Assembly (NCBI GenBank): GCA_017882285.1
Contig: JADGPS010000030.1
Span: 1-36,792 of the forward strand
DNA length: 36,792 nt
Direction: 5' to 3'
Source of the DNA: Paludibacter sp.
GTDB lineage: Bacteria; Bacteroidota; Bacteroidia; Bacteroidales; Paludibacteraceae
In this document: positions 6,393 to 14,466 of the stretch, piece after piece
Numbering within the stretch: position 1 is the stretch's first letter
How the letters are laid out: every line of letters starts with the position of its first letter
Made by a program: the position numbers and the translations under genes
Notes under the pieces: model-generated
What the model saw: the letters and a program-made list of their open reading frames with translations, nothing else
Told to the model about the DNA's origin: nothing
Databases searched by the model: none

Positions 6393-8531
6393 ATGAAAAA
6401 AATCACATTACTGTTTATTGCCTTATCAATAAGCATGTTGAACATGGCAGAAAACCTGCTTTCACCCAACAAAAATTTCCGTCTCGATTTCTCGGTAAAT
6501 GCAATCGGAGAACCCGCCTATTCACTTTTTTACAAAGAAAAGCCGGTTATCAAACCGTCAAAACTCGGTCTGGAATTGAAAAATGCAGCTTCATTGCTGA
6601 GCGGATTCAACATTCAAAAAACAGTAACAAGTACGTTCGACGAAACTTGGAAACCTATATGGGGAGAAGTAAGCCAAATCCGCAACAATTATAACGAACT
6701 GTTAGTTATTTTGGAACAAAAAGCGGAACAACGTACTATGAAAATTCGCTTTCGTTTATTTAACGACGGACTCGGATTTCGATATGAATTTGATAAGCAA
6801 GAAAACCTTAATTATTTCAAAGTTGCTGACGAACGTACACAATTTGCACTTACTGGTGATCATAAAACATTCTGGATTCCTGGCGATTACGATTCTAACG
6901 AATATTTCTACACTACTTCTAAATTATCGGAAGTAGATGCTTCGAAAGTGGATGGAAATGGAATCGGAACACATGGTTTCTTCGCCAAAAATGCTGTACA
7001 AAGTCCGCTTCTAATGAAAACTGCCGAAGGTTTGTATATCAGTATTTTCGAAGCTGCTTTAGTTGATTATTCAGCCATGCAATTGTTGATTGACCAAACA
7101 AATTTTGTGCTGACGTCATCGTTGGTTCCGGATGCTGTAGGTACAAAAGCGTATATGCAGACACCGCAACACACACCCTGGCGTACAGTGATTGTAAGCG
7201 ATAAAGCGGCAGATATTCTGGCTTCTAAAACCATTCTGAACCTGAATGAGCCAAGTAAAATTGCAGATCCGAGTTTTATTCACCCACAAAAATTTATCGG
7301 AATCTGGTGGGGAATGCACATACCGGATTATTGGTCGTGGGATTATTCGCATGCGCCAAATATCCGACTGAAAGATACCAACTGGAACGCATTGGTTCCA
7401 CTTCCGCAACACGGAGCCAAAACGGCTAACGTAAAACGGTATATCGACTTTGCAGCTGCAAACGGTTTTAAAGGAGTTTTGGTCGAAGGTTGGAATGTTG
7501 GTTGGGAAGACTGGGCAGGCAATTGGAAAGAAGAAGTATTTGATTTTGTAACGCCTTATCCTGATTTTGACGTGAAAGCTATTCATGAATACGCAGCCTC
7601 AAAAGGTGTGAAAATTATCATGCACCACGAAACTTCAGCTTCTGCAACCAATTACGAACGCCGCATTGATAAAGCCATTGATTTCATGAAAGAAAACGGC
7701 TATGATGTAGTAAAAACAGGTTATGTGGGATGGATTATTCCACGTGGCGAAAAACACGACGGACAATGGATGGTGAATCACTACATTCGAGTAGCTGAAA
7801 AAATGGCCGAAAACCACATCATGTTGGATGCACACGAGCCGGTTCGACCGACTGGACTTTCCCGTACTTATCCAAATTGGATGGCTTGCGAAGCCGCCCG
7901 CGGAAACGAATTCAACGCTTGGAGCACCGGAAACCCACCGGAACATGAAACCATTTTGCCATTTACCCGCTTGTTGGGCGGTCCGATGGATTATACACCG
8001 GGTATTTTCGAAATTAAAATGAGTTATTACAAACCAGGCAATAAATGTCAGGTTCATACAACCTTAGCCAAACAATTGGCATTATATATCACTATGTACA
8101 GCCCTTTACAAATGGCTGCCGATTTGCCCGAAAATTACGAAAAACGCATGGATGCATTCCAGTTTATCAAAGATGTGGCTGTGGATTGGGACGATACAAA
8201 ATACCTTGAAGCTGAACCGGGCGATTATATCACCATGGCACGTAAGGCTAAAGGAACTTCCGACTGGTTTGTTGGTGCAATAACCGACGAGAATGCACGT
8301 ACTGCAGTTATTCCTTTCAATTTCCTTGATGCAAACGACGGGTATATTGCCACCATTTACGGCGACGCTGCCAATACCGATTGGAAAGAAAATCCCATGA
8401 CCTATCAGATTCATAAAGTGCTGGTTAATTCTAAATCGGTGATGAAACAAAAATTGGCTCCCGGCGGTGGTGTTGCCATTAGTTTGAAGAAAGCAAGTAA
8501 AGCTAATATGAAAGGTTTGAAAAAGATTTGA
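6393..8531 (+). CDS. Glycoside hydrolase family 97, SusB-like alpha-glucosidase
   Basis: The 712-residue secreted enzyme has a signal peptide (MKKITLLFIALSISMLNMA). I chose the ATG at 6393 rather than 6336 because the signal peptide begins there and the promoter lies at 6321-6348. GH97 has an N-terminal beta-sandwich, a (beta/alpha)8 catalytic barrel and a C-terminal beta-domain. Visible motifs are LVEGWNVGWEDW, HHETSAS, KTGYVGW, HEPVRPTG, CEAARGNEF and LLGGPMDYTPG. Glu413, Glu482, Glu500 and Glu506 align at a constant offset with the SusB residues Glu439, Glu508, Glu526 and Glu532 (catalytic bases, calcium ligands and general acid). This fits the inverting, calcium-dependent alpha-glucosidase type rather than the retaining alpha-galactosidase type. 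It probably acts in the periplasm on malto-oligosaccharides. No SusC/SusD genes are adjacent. Confidence 0.93.
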   Translation: MKKITLLFIALSISMLNMAENLLSPNKNFRLDFSVNAIGEPAYSLFYKEKPVIKPSKLGLELKNAASLLSGFNIQKTVTSTFDETWKPIWGEVSQIRNNYNELLVILEQKAEQRTMKIRFRLFNDGLGFRYEFDKQENLNYFKVADERTQFALTGDHKTFWIPGDYDSNEYFYTTSKLSEVDASKVDGNGIGTHGFFAKNAVQSPLLMKTAEGLYISIFEAALVDYSAMQLLIDQTNFVLTSSLVPDAVGTKAYMQTPQHTPWRTVIVSDKAADILASKTILNLNEPSKIADPSFIHPQKFIGIWWGMHIPDYWSWDYSHAPNIRLKDTNWNALVPLPQHGAKTANVKRYIDFAAANGFKGVLVEGWNVGWEDWAGNWKEEVFDFVTPYPDFDVKAIHEYAASKGVKIIMHHETSASATNYERRIDKAIDFMKENGYDVVKTGYVGWIIPRGEKHDGQWMVNHYIRVAEKMAENHIMLDAHEPVRPTGLSRTYPNWMACEAARGNEFNAWSTGNPPEHETILPFTRLLGGPMDYTPGIFEIKMSYYKPGNKCQVHTTLAKQLALYITMYSPLQMAADLPENYEKRMDAFQFIKDVAVDWDDTKYLEAEPGDYITMARKAKGTSDWFVGAITDENARTAVIPFNFLDANDGYIATIYGDAANTDWKENPMTYQIHKVLVNSKSVMKQKLAPGGGVAISLKKASKANMKGLKKI

Positions 8532-8554
8532 AAATGAATTGATTTGAGAATTTG

Positions 8555-8594
8555 AAAATGCCGATGTACTTCGTTTAGTACATTGGCATTTTTT
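8555..8594 (+). terminator. Terminator after the GH97 gene
   Basis: Arms AAAATGCC-g-ATGTAC (8555-8569) and GTACAT-t-GGCATTTT (8578-8592) with one mismatch, followed by more T residues. Confidence 0.85.
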
Positions 8595-8655
8595 TATTTT
8601 CACGAATTGAAATGAAATAATCATTCGATAAAATTTAACAACCGAAAAGAATTTC

Positions 8656-8663
8656 TACATTTG
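8656..8663 (+). promoter_or_regulatory. -7 promoter box of a short transcription unit
   Basis: TACATTTG matches TAnnTTTG. It lies 45 bases before a short ORF, and the unit would end at the hairpin at 8826-8864. No convincing -33 element is seen. Confidence 0.45.
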
Positions 8664-8707
8664 CAGTGAATCAAGAATCTCATTTCCAAAATAAAGATCT
8701 CATCCAT

Positions 8708-8779
8708 ATGGAAACTTTTAAAAATAATTTATCGAACAAAAAAATTCAAATTACCGAAAAAGTATTATCGCAAATATAG
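8708..8779 (+). pseudogene. Short ORF (23 codons) cut by TAG, possible remnant of a small protein gene
   Basis: After the -7 box at 8656-8663, an ATG at 8708 opens METFKNNLSNKKIQITEKV and stops at TAG (8777-8779). The same frame then stays open for 28 more codons, into the terminator hairpin. The segment ITEKVLSQI-stop-EFINEL resembles the amphipathic start of small antitoxin-like proteins, but this is only an impression. It may be a decayed gene, a genuine small peptide, or part of an untranslated small RNA of about 190 nt. Confidence 0.3.
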
Positions 8780-8825
8780 GAGTTTATAAATGAGCTGTGC
8801 AAACATAGTGCAATTAACTTAAACA

Positions 8826-8864
8826 AAAAAGCCAAATCGTTGTTTTATAACGATTTGGCTTTTT
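8826..8864. terminator. Terminator of tRNA-Asn (also usable on the plus strand)
   Basis: Perfect 16-bp arms at 8826-8841 and 8849-8864 (core GCCAAATCGTT) with a 7-base loop, flanked by A on the left and T on the right. On the minus strand it directly follows the tRNA 3' end. Confidence 0.9.
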
Positions 8865-8868
8865 AAAG

Positions 8869-8942
8869 CTCTCCCTCTTGGACTTGAACCAAGGACCCTC
8901 TGATTAACAGTCAGATGCTCTAACCAACTGAGCTAAGGAAGA
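8869..8942 (-). tRNA. tRNA-Asn (anticodon GTT)
   Basis: On the minus strand a complete 74-nt cloverleaf is seen. The acceptor stem is TCTTCCT/AGGGAGA with one G-T pair. The D arm begins TAGCTCAGTTGG, the anticodon stem is TCTGA/TCAGA with loop CTGTTAA, and the T arm is CTTGG-TTCAAGT-CCAAG. The anticodon GTT lies at 8908-8906. The 3' CCA is not encoded. Confidence 0.97.
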
Positions 8943-8973
8943 ATTTCGGTACATTTTTTTGTCAAATGCGTTG

Positions 8974-8981
8974 CAAAAGTA
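8974..8981 (-). promoter_or_regulatory. -7 box of tRNA-Asn
   Basis: On the minus strand it reads TACTTTTG, matching TAnnTTTG, about 32 bases upstream of the mature tRNA. An ATTG near 9001-9004 could be the -33 element. Confidence 0.5.
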
Positions 8982-9004
8982 ATAGGTTTTATTGAAATAT
9001 GCAA

Positions 9005-9012
9005 TATCTTTG
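9005..9012 (+). promoter_or_regulatory. -7 box of the PfkB-family kinase gene
   Basis: TATCTTTG matches TAnnTTTG, 22 bases before the ATG at 9035. The divergent tRNA promoter lies only about 25 bases away. Confidence 0.55.
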
Positions 9013-9034
9013 CACAAAATTCAAGGAATAATTT

Positions 9035-10015
9035 ATGAAAAAAATATTAGGAATGGGTAATGCCCTGACAGACATTTTATTGCAAATTGAAAACGATGCA
9101 ATTTTATCTTCTTTGAATTTAATGAAAGGCGGAATGCAACTGATAAATACAGAAAGATCGGAAGAAATAAGTTATGCTGTGAGCCAATATGCGAAAGTAA
9201 TGGCAACAGGCGGCTCTGCATCAAATACAATTAATGGTATTGCACGATTGGGAATGAAAGCAGGTTTTGTCGGAAAAATAGGGAAAGATGATATTGGTTT
9301 GTTTTTTACTAATGACTCAATAAACAATGGAGTGAAACCTAATTTGTTAGTAAGTGAAACTCCATCAGGCCGTTGTATAGTTTTGGTATCGCCCGACAGT
9401 GAACGAACACTTTGCACTTACCTTGGTGCTGCCTGTGAATTGGAAGCTTCCGATTTATCAACGAAAATGTTTGAAGGATATGACATTTTTCATATTGAGG
9501 GATATTTGGTTCAGAATCACGATTTAATTCGTACTGCAGTCAGGTTGGCTAAACAAGCAGGATTGAAAGTCTCAATTGATTTGGCCAGTTATAATGTAGT
9601 TGAAGCAAATCTTGATTTTTTAAAAGAAATTATCAAGAAATATGTTGATATTGTTTTTGCTAACGAAGAAGAAGCCTTTGCATTTACCGGAAAAGAACCA
9701 CATGAAGCATTGATTAATATTTCCGATTATTGCGACATTGTCATTGTAAAAATGGGTAAAGATGGGTCATTAATAAAATCGCGAAATGAAAAAGTTCAGA
9801 TCAAACCGCGTTTGTCAAATTGCATTGACACAACCGGTGCAGGCGATTTATATGCCGCCGGATTCATATTTGGGTTTGCAAATAATTATTCATTGGAAAT
9901 TTGTGGAAAAATCGGATCATTGGTTTCAGGAAATGTCGTAGAAATATTAGGAGCAAAAATGTCGGATGAAGTATGGGAAATGATTCATGCTGAGATTAAT
10001 AAAATCGTTAATTAG
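9035..10015 (+). CDS. PfkB-family carbohydrate/nucleoside kinase (adenosine kinase-like)
   Basis: The 326-residue protein is a full-length PfkB/ribokinase-family kinase, which transfers the ATP gamma-phosphate to a sugar or nucleoside hydroxyl. The N-terminal strand is KKILGMGNALTDILLQI, and the substrate-side GGSASNT motif is at 59-65. The anion-hole and catalytic-base signature DTTGAGDLYAAGF starts at 265, with Asp271 as the presumed base. In the wider family, the GNALTD start and the GG-SASNT motif are common in the group annotated as adenosine kinase in Bacteroidota. Ribokinase or fructokinase activity cannot be excluded. It is cytosolic and has its own promoter at 9005-9012. Confidence 0.9.
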   Translation: MKKILGMGNALTDILLQIENDAILSSLNLMKGGMQLINTERSEEISYAVSQYAKVMATGGSASNTINGIARLGMKAGFVGKIGKDDIGLFFTNDSINNGVKPNLLVSETPSGRCIVLVSPDSERTLCTYLGAACELEASDLSTKMFEGYDIFHIEGYLVQNHDLIRTAVRLAKQAGLKVSIDLASYNVVEANLDFLKEIIKKYVDIVFANEEEAFAFTGKEPHEALINISDYCDIVIVKMGKDGSLIKSRNEKVQIKPRLSNCIDTTGAGDLYAAGFIFGFANNYSLEICGKIGSLVSGNVVEILGAKMSDEVWEMIHAEINKIVN

Positions 10016-10116
10016 TTTATTGGTTCATCTGTAAAACAGTTAACTTGTTTTTCGCTGAATCTTTATTTCCAAAACCAATTAACTAGTCAACCGATTAACT
10101 CATAAACCAATCGTCA

Positions 10117-11016
10117 ATGTACAAATCAATCAAACTCTACACAGCCATCGTTTTGGCAATGGTTTTTTGGTCATTCTCGTTTATATGGACTCGGGTAGCC
10201 ATCCATTCATTTCATCCAATGACGCTTATTACGCTGAGATTGGTTATAGCTTCTGTTCTTTTATTTATTGTTGCAAAATCAAGTGGAAAACTTCAAAAAC
10301 TTCGTCGCGAAGATTTTAAATGGTTTATCTTGCTCGCTTTCTTTGAACCGTTCCTTTATTATGTAGGTGAAACCTATGGTTTAACAACTGTTGAATCGAC
10401 TTTGGCTGCTGTGATAATCTCCACCATTCCTCTTTTTGCGCCTGTACTGGCATTTGTCATTTTACGGGAGCGAATCGGTTGGGCTACAATAATTGGAATT
10501 TTGGTTTCATTAATTGGTGTTTTCTTCGTAATTTACGAACCCGGAGGTGGTTTTAAAGCAAATCCCTGGGGCGTAGCATTAATGTTTATGGCGGTTTTTT
10601 CGGCAATCTGCTATGCCACCGTTTTAAGAAAAATTCCAACTCATTACAACAATATGAACGTGATTTTTTATCAAAGTTTATTAGGATTGATTTTTTTCAT
10701 ACCAACGTTTTTCTTGACAGATTATCCAACAATTCAGTCTTTAAAAGTAACGAACGAATCACTGTTTGCACTTCTAATGTTGTCCGTTTTTGCTTCAGTC
10801 ATTGCTTTCGTATTGTTTGCGGGAGCTGTTCGCAAAGTTGGAGTGACACGAACCAATGTATTTGTTAATCTAATTCCGGTTTTTACAGCTATTCTTTCGT
10901 GGATGATTTTAGATGAAATAATTACGATTAGTAAATGGTTTGGAATTGCCGTAGTGGTTGTTGGATTGTTTGTAAGTCAGTGGGGCAAAAGAAAAAGTTT
11001 CAAAGTCTCGTCTTGA
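10117..11016 (+). CDS. EamA-family (DMT superfamily) transporter
   Basis: The 299-residue protein is almost entirely hydrophobic, with about ten predicted transmembrane helices in two EamA repeats. The first includes MVFWSFSFIWTRVAI and TLAAVIISTIPLFAPVLAF. The second includes VTRTNVFVNLIPVFTAILSW, the usual end-of-repeat motif. Family members export or import small metabolites such as amino acids or nucleobases. The substrate cannot be read from the sequence. It begins about 100 bases after the kinase gene on the same strand, with no terminator visible between them. The spacer holds repeats of the type AACCAATTAACT. Confidence 0.88.
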   Translation: MYKSIKLYTAIVLAMVFWSFSFIWTRVAIHSFHPMTLITLRLVIASVLLFIVAKSSGKLQKLRREDFKWFILLAFFEPFLYYVGETYGLTTVESTLAAVIISTIPLFAPVLAFVILRERIGWATIIGILVSLIGVFFVIYEPGGGFKANPWGVALMFMAVFSAICYATVLRKIPTHYNNMNVIFYQSLLGLIFFIPTFFLTDYPTIQSLKVTNESLFALLMLSVFASVIAFVLFAGAVRKVGVTRTNVFVNLIPVFTAILSWMILDEIITISKWFGIAVVVVGLFVSQWGKRKSFKVSS

Positions 11017-11184
11017 TATATCTAATTTTTGTGTTCCAATTTCTTTAAATTCATATTCTTCCCTCCTAATAATAAGTCAAAACTTATCCAAAAATCATAG
11101 AGTGTTGATGCCTGAATAACGTTGACCGTTTTATTACTTAATTTGAAAATTCAAAAAAATAAAAAATCAAATAAAAGATTCATT

Positions 11185-12054
11185 ATGAGAAACAAAATTC
11201 TTTTCGCGGCGTTTATCGCCTTACTTTTTTCATTCAGTGCTAATGCTCAATTGTTTTGGAAAGTATCAGGCAATGGGTTGGCAAAACCAAGTTATCTGTT
11301 TGGAACACATCATTTAATTGAAAAAGAGAAAATTGCCAATTTTGATAAGGTATTGGCGTATGTTCCTCAAGTGGATGTAATAGTTGGAGAAATGGATATG
11401 AGCAATATGCTGGATATGCAGATTAAGATGATAAAAGAATGTATAATGAAAGATACTACCATGCATCAACTTCTAACTACTGAAGAATATGCATTGGTTG
11501 ATAGCGGTTTAAAAGAAGTAGTTGGCAAAGGGCTTAAAAGTCTAGGGAAAATTAAACCGGTAATGTTAAGTACCATGTATGAATTAATGTTTTACATGAA
11601 ACAAAACAAATTGAAAAAAGAACCGGAATCGGTTGATATGGTTTTCCAAAAAGAAGGGAAAAAAGCAAAGAAGAAAATAATTGGTTTTGAAACCATAGAA
11701 CAACAAATGGATATTTTGTTCAATTCAAAATCACTAAAATTGCAGGCTTTGGATTTAGTGGAAGCTGTAAAAAACAAAGACAAGTCGTCAGAGACTCTTA
11801 TTAAGCTAAACGAGGCTTACCTTAAAGGTGACCTGACAACTATGTCAAAACTAGGTGACGACCAACAAATGAGTGATAATGATAAAAAGATTCTTATTAC
11901 AAACAGAAACAAGAATTGGATGGAGCAACTAAAAAAACTTATGCCGGATAAGTCGTGTTTTGTTTGTGTTGGTTGTTTACATCTCGCCGATGAAGAAGGT
12001 CTGATTCAATTATTGAAAAATGTGGGGTATTCTGTTGAACCTGTTTTGTTATAA
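11185..12054 (+). CDS. TraB/GumN family protein, secreted
   Basis: The 289-residue protein begins with a signal peptide (MRNKILFAAFIALLFSFSANAQ), which is why I use the ATG at 11185 rather than 11122. The mature protein opens with the family hallmark SYLFGTHHLIEKE (GTHH at 40-43) and closes with CVGCLHLADEEGLIQLLKN and GYSVEPV, the matching C-terminal GxxHL and GY motifs of PF01963. TraB/GumN proteins are related to Tiki-type metalloproteases, and the GTHH histidines are candidate metal ligands. The bacterial substrate is unknown. It acts in the periplasm or on the envelope. A terminator follows. Confidence 0.85.
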   Translation: MRNKILFAAFIALLFSFSANAQLFWKVSGNGLAKPSYLFGTHHLIEKEKIANFDKVLAYVPQVDVIVGEMDMSNMLDMQIKMIKECIMKDTTMHQLLTTEEYALVDSGLKEVVGKGLKSLGKIKPVMLSTMYELMFYMKQNKLKKEPESVDMVFQKEGKKAKKKIIGFETIEQQMDILFNSKSLKLQALDLVEAVKNKDKSSETLIKLNEAYLKGDLTTMSKLGDDQQMSDNDKKILITNRNKNWMEQLKKLMPDKSCFVCVGCLHLADEEGLIQLLKNVGYSVEPVLL

Positions 12055-12076
12055 TTTTATATGGACATACATTTAG

Positions 12077-12111
12077 AAGGATTGATTATTATTATAAGTT
12101 CAATCCTTTTT
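12077..12111 (+). terminator. Terminator after the TraB/GumN gene
   Basis: Arms AAGGATTGA (12077-12085) and TCAATCCTT (12100-12108), followed by T residues. The loop is AT-rich and 14 bases long. Confidence 0.65.
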
Positions 12112-12230
12112 GCATACTTAAAGGTTAATTAAAGTTAACTAGAAATCCGTATAACCTCTTCAAAACGTCTATAAATATAGGATTCATGAAATTTATATTT
12201 ATTAATTTTCTATAAATACAGTACTATGTA

Positions 12231-12261
12231 TTGCAAGGTACTAAAGAACCATTTATATTTG
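12231..12261 (+). promoter_or_regulatory. Promoter of the MacAB-TolC-like export operon
   Basis: TTG (12231-12233) and TATATTTG (12254-12261) are separated by 20 bases, one of the best matches to the Bacteroidota promoter in the window. The leader before the ATG at 12360 is about 90 bases and repeat-rich. Confidence 0.7.
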
Positions 12262-12277
12262 CAGCGCGATTCAAAAT

Positions 12278-12352
12278 TAGTCGGTAGTGAATAGTTGGTA
12301 GTCGGTAGTAAAACTGAACTTTCAAACTTTGAACTTTCAAACTTTCAAACTT
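12278..12352 (+). repeat. Short direct repeats in the export operon leader
   Basis: TAGTCGGTAGT occurs at 12278-12288 and 12299-12309. GAACTTTCAAACTTT occurs in perfect tandem at 12316-12330 and 12331-12345, followed by a partial third copy that ends shortly before the start codon. Confidence 0.85.
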
Positions 12353-12359
12353 ATATTTA

Positions 12360-13034
12360 ATGATTACACTTAAAAACATCAACAAAACGTATGACATGGG
12401 ACAAGCTTCTCTGCATGTTCTCAAAGGAATTGATTTACATATTGATAAAGGTGAATATATTTCCATTATGGGGGCTTCGGGGTCGGGAAAGTCAACGTTA
12501 TTAAATATTTTAGGAATTTTAGATAATTACGATACCGGTGATTATTATTTGAACGATATATTAATAAAGAATTTGTCGGAAAAGCAAGCAGCTGTTTACC
12601 GAAACGAGATGATTGGTTTTGTTTTTCAGTCATTCAACCTGATAAATTTTAAAAACGCACTGGAAAATGTAGCTTTACCCCTTTATTACAAAAATGTAAG
12701 TCGTAAGAAACGCAATATCATTGCCATGGAGTATCTTGATCAGATGGGGATAAAGGATTGGGCTTACCATTTACCGAATGAAATGTCGGGTGGGCAAAAG
12801 CAACGTGTAGCTATTGCACGCGCCATCATCTCAAAACCAAAAGTTTTACTGGCTGACGAACCTACCGGTGCGTTGGATAGTGTGACAACTGTAGAAATGA
12901 TGAAGGTTCTAACCGAACTGAATTCCAATGGCCTGACTACTATTATTGTAACTCATGAAAAATCGGTAGCCGATGAAACAAGATCAATCATACATTTAAA
13001 AGATGGATTGATTGAAAGTTTTGAAAAAAAGTAA
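12360..13034 (+). CDS. ABC transporter ATP-binding protein (MacB/LolD type)
   Basis: The 224-residue ATPase powers the two permeases encoded next. Walker A GASGSGKST is at 38-46, the Q-loop region is FVFQSFNLI, the ABC signature is MSGGQKQR, Walker B is VLLADEPTGALD, and the H-loop is TIIVTHEK. Length and sequence match the stand-alone ATPase subunits of the MacB/LolD/FtsE group. It is the first gene of an operon reading ATPase, permease, permease, adaptor, outer-membrane channel. The exported substrate may be a lipoprotein, peptide, drug or envelope component. Sequence alone does not decide. Confidence 0.95.
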   Translation: MITLKNINKTYDMGQASLHVLKGIDLHIDKGEYISIMGASGSGKSTLLNILGILDNYDTGDYYLNDILIKNLSEKQAAVYRNEMIGFVFQSFNLINFKNALENVALPLYYKNVSRKKRNIIAMEYLDQMGIKDWAYHLPNEMSGGQKQRVAIARAIISKPKVLLADEPTGALDSVTTVEMMKVLTELNSNGLTTIIVTHEKSVADETRSIIHLKDGLIESFEKK

Positions 13035-13113
13035 ATATGCTAATTTGCCAATTAATTTATATTTCAAACGACTAATTAACCATTCAACTTAATTAACTAA
13101 TCATCATCGGATA

Positions 13114-14376
13114 ATGTTCACAATCAATACCATACAAGAAATAATTGCCAGTTTAAGGCATAATAAGCTCCGAACTGTTCTGACAGGACTTTCGGTGACA
13201 TGGGGCATTTTTATACTGATTGTTTTGCTTGGTGCCGGCAACGGTTTGAAAAACGGTGTGACCAGCAATTTCAGCGAACGTGCTTCTAATTTAGTCCAAA
13301 TGTGGTCAGGAACTTCTTCATTACCTTATGACGGATTAAAAGCAGATCGTCAACTTCCGTTTGCTGAGAAACAAATTTCAGACGTCAAAACCGAAATGAA
13401 AGAAACCGATGAACAAACCGGTGTAATTGATAAGCAGCAGACCTTTACTTACAAAAACGAATACGGAGCTTATAGTATAAAAGGTGTAAATCCAACGTAC
13501 AACGATATTTTTAAGTTGAAATTCTCGGACAATGGCGGTCGGTTTATTAACGAATTGGATTTGAAAGCTAACAAAAAAGTGATTGTAATTGATAAAAAAG
13601 TTGAAGATGTTTTATTCAAAGGAGAAACTTCACTTGGAAAATACATTAAGGTAGGTAATATAATGTTTCAGGTCATCGGTGTAAATTCAAAGGCAGAACG
13701 CTGGGGCGGTTCAAACGGATACATTCCGTTCACAACAGCTCAACTGATTTACAATCCTGACAAAAAATTTAACAACATGGCTTTTACAGTAAACGGATTG
13801 CAAACCACCGAAGCCAACAATCAATTCAACGACAAATTGAAAGACGAAATGGCTGCAAGTCTGCGTTTTGACCCGAAAGACCCACGCGCACTCTGGATTT
13901 GGAATGCCCAACGCGATTACATTGAAACAATCAAAATCTTTGGTGGAATTACACTTTTCGTTTCCATAATCGGAATTTTCACTTTAATTGCCGGAATAGT
14001 TGGGGTTAGTAACATTATGTTGGTTTCTGTAAAAGAGCGAACACGCGAAATTGGAATTCGCAAAGCTATCGGCGCTCCGCCGGCATCCATTTTACGCTCA
14101 ATAGTCATTGAATCAATCATGATTACAACCGTTTTTGGATATATTGGAATGATGCTCGGAATTGGCTTGACCGAAATGATAAATTATTTTATGGTTCAAT
14201 CGGCTGCTCACAGTGCTTCTGAGACAGGAATGACTGTATTTAAAAATCCGACTGTTGAACTTTCAATTGTTTTGATTTCAACAAGTATTTTAATTATTGC
14301 AGGCGTCATTGCCGGATATATGCCGGCCCGTAGAGCGGTTCGAATTAAACCTATTGAAGCAATGCGGGAAGAATAA
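13114..14376 (+). CDS. ABC transporter permease (MacB-type, FtsX fold), first copy
   Basis: The 420-residue membrane protein has the MacB topology. One N-terminal transmembrane helix (about 20-45, TVLTGLSVTWGIFILIVLLG) is followed by a large periplasmic domain (about 50-275) and three C-terminal helices in an FtsX domain with the motif GVSNIMLVSVKERTREIGIRKAIGA. The C-terminus RAVRIKPIEAMREE is typical. It likely pairs with the second permease to form a heterodimer driven by the ATPase. The two permeases resemble each other along their whole length, pointing to an old tandem duplication. Confidence 0.93.
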   Translation: MFTINTIQEIIASLRHNKLRTVLTGLSVTWGIFILIVLLGAGNGLKNGVTSNFSERASNLVQMWSGTSSLPYDGLKADRQLPFAEKQISDVKTEMKETDEQTGVIDKQQTFTYKNEYGAYSIKGVNPTYNDIFKLKFSDNGGRFINELDLKANKKVIVIDKKVEDVLFKGETSLGKYIKVGNIMFQVIGVNSKAERWGGSNGYIPFTTAQLIYNPDKKFNNMAFTVNGLQTTEANNQFNDKLKDEMAASLRFDPKDPRALWIWNAQRDYIETIKIFGGITLFVSIIGIFTLIAGIVGVSNIMLVSVKERTREIGIRKAIGAPPASILRSIVIESIMITTVFGYIGMMLGIGLTEMINYFMVQSAAHSASETGMTVFKNPTVELSIVLISTSILIIAGVIAGYMPARRAVRIKPIEAMREE

Positions 14377-14394
14377 ATTATTTACAATTTTTCA

Positions 14395-14417
14395 CTTGCC
14401 TGCGGCAGGCAGGTTTA
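14395..14417. repeat. Dispersed palindromic repeat, copy 1
   Basis: This 23-nt sequence has inverted arms TGCCTGC and GCAGGCA around a single G. An identical 23-nt copy lies at 28235-28257. It sits 18 bases after a stop codon, between two co-directional genes, and is more GC-rich than its surroundings. Confidence 0.85.
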
Positions 14418-14466
14418 CAATTTACAAATTCATGTAATTCGTAACCAGTAACAAATAAAAAAAATT

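Noticed and set aside
7116-8057. Minus-strand frames of 140-156 codons inside the GH97 gene
   Set aside because: They are antisense to a well-conserved enzyme with all catalytic motifs and show no coding features of their own.
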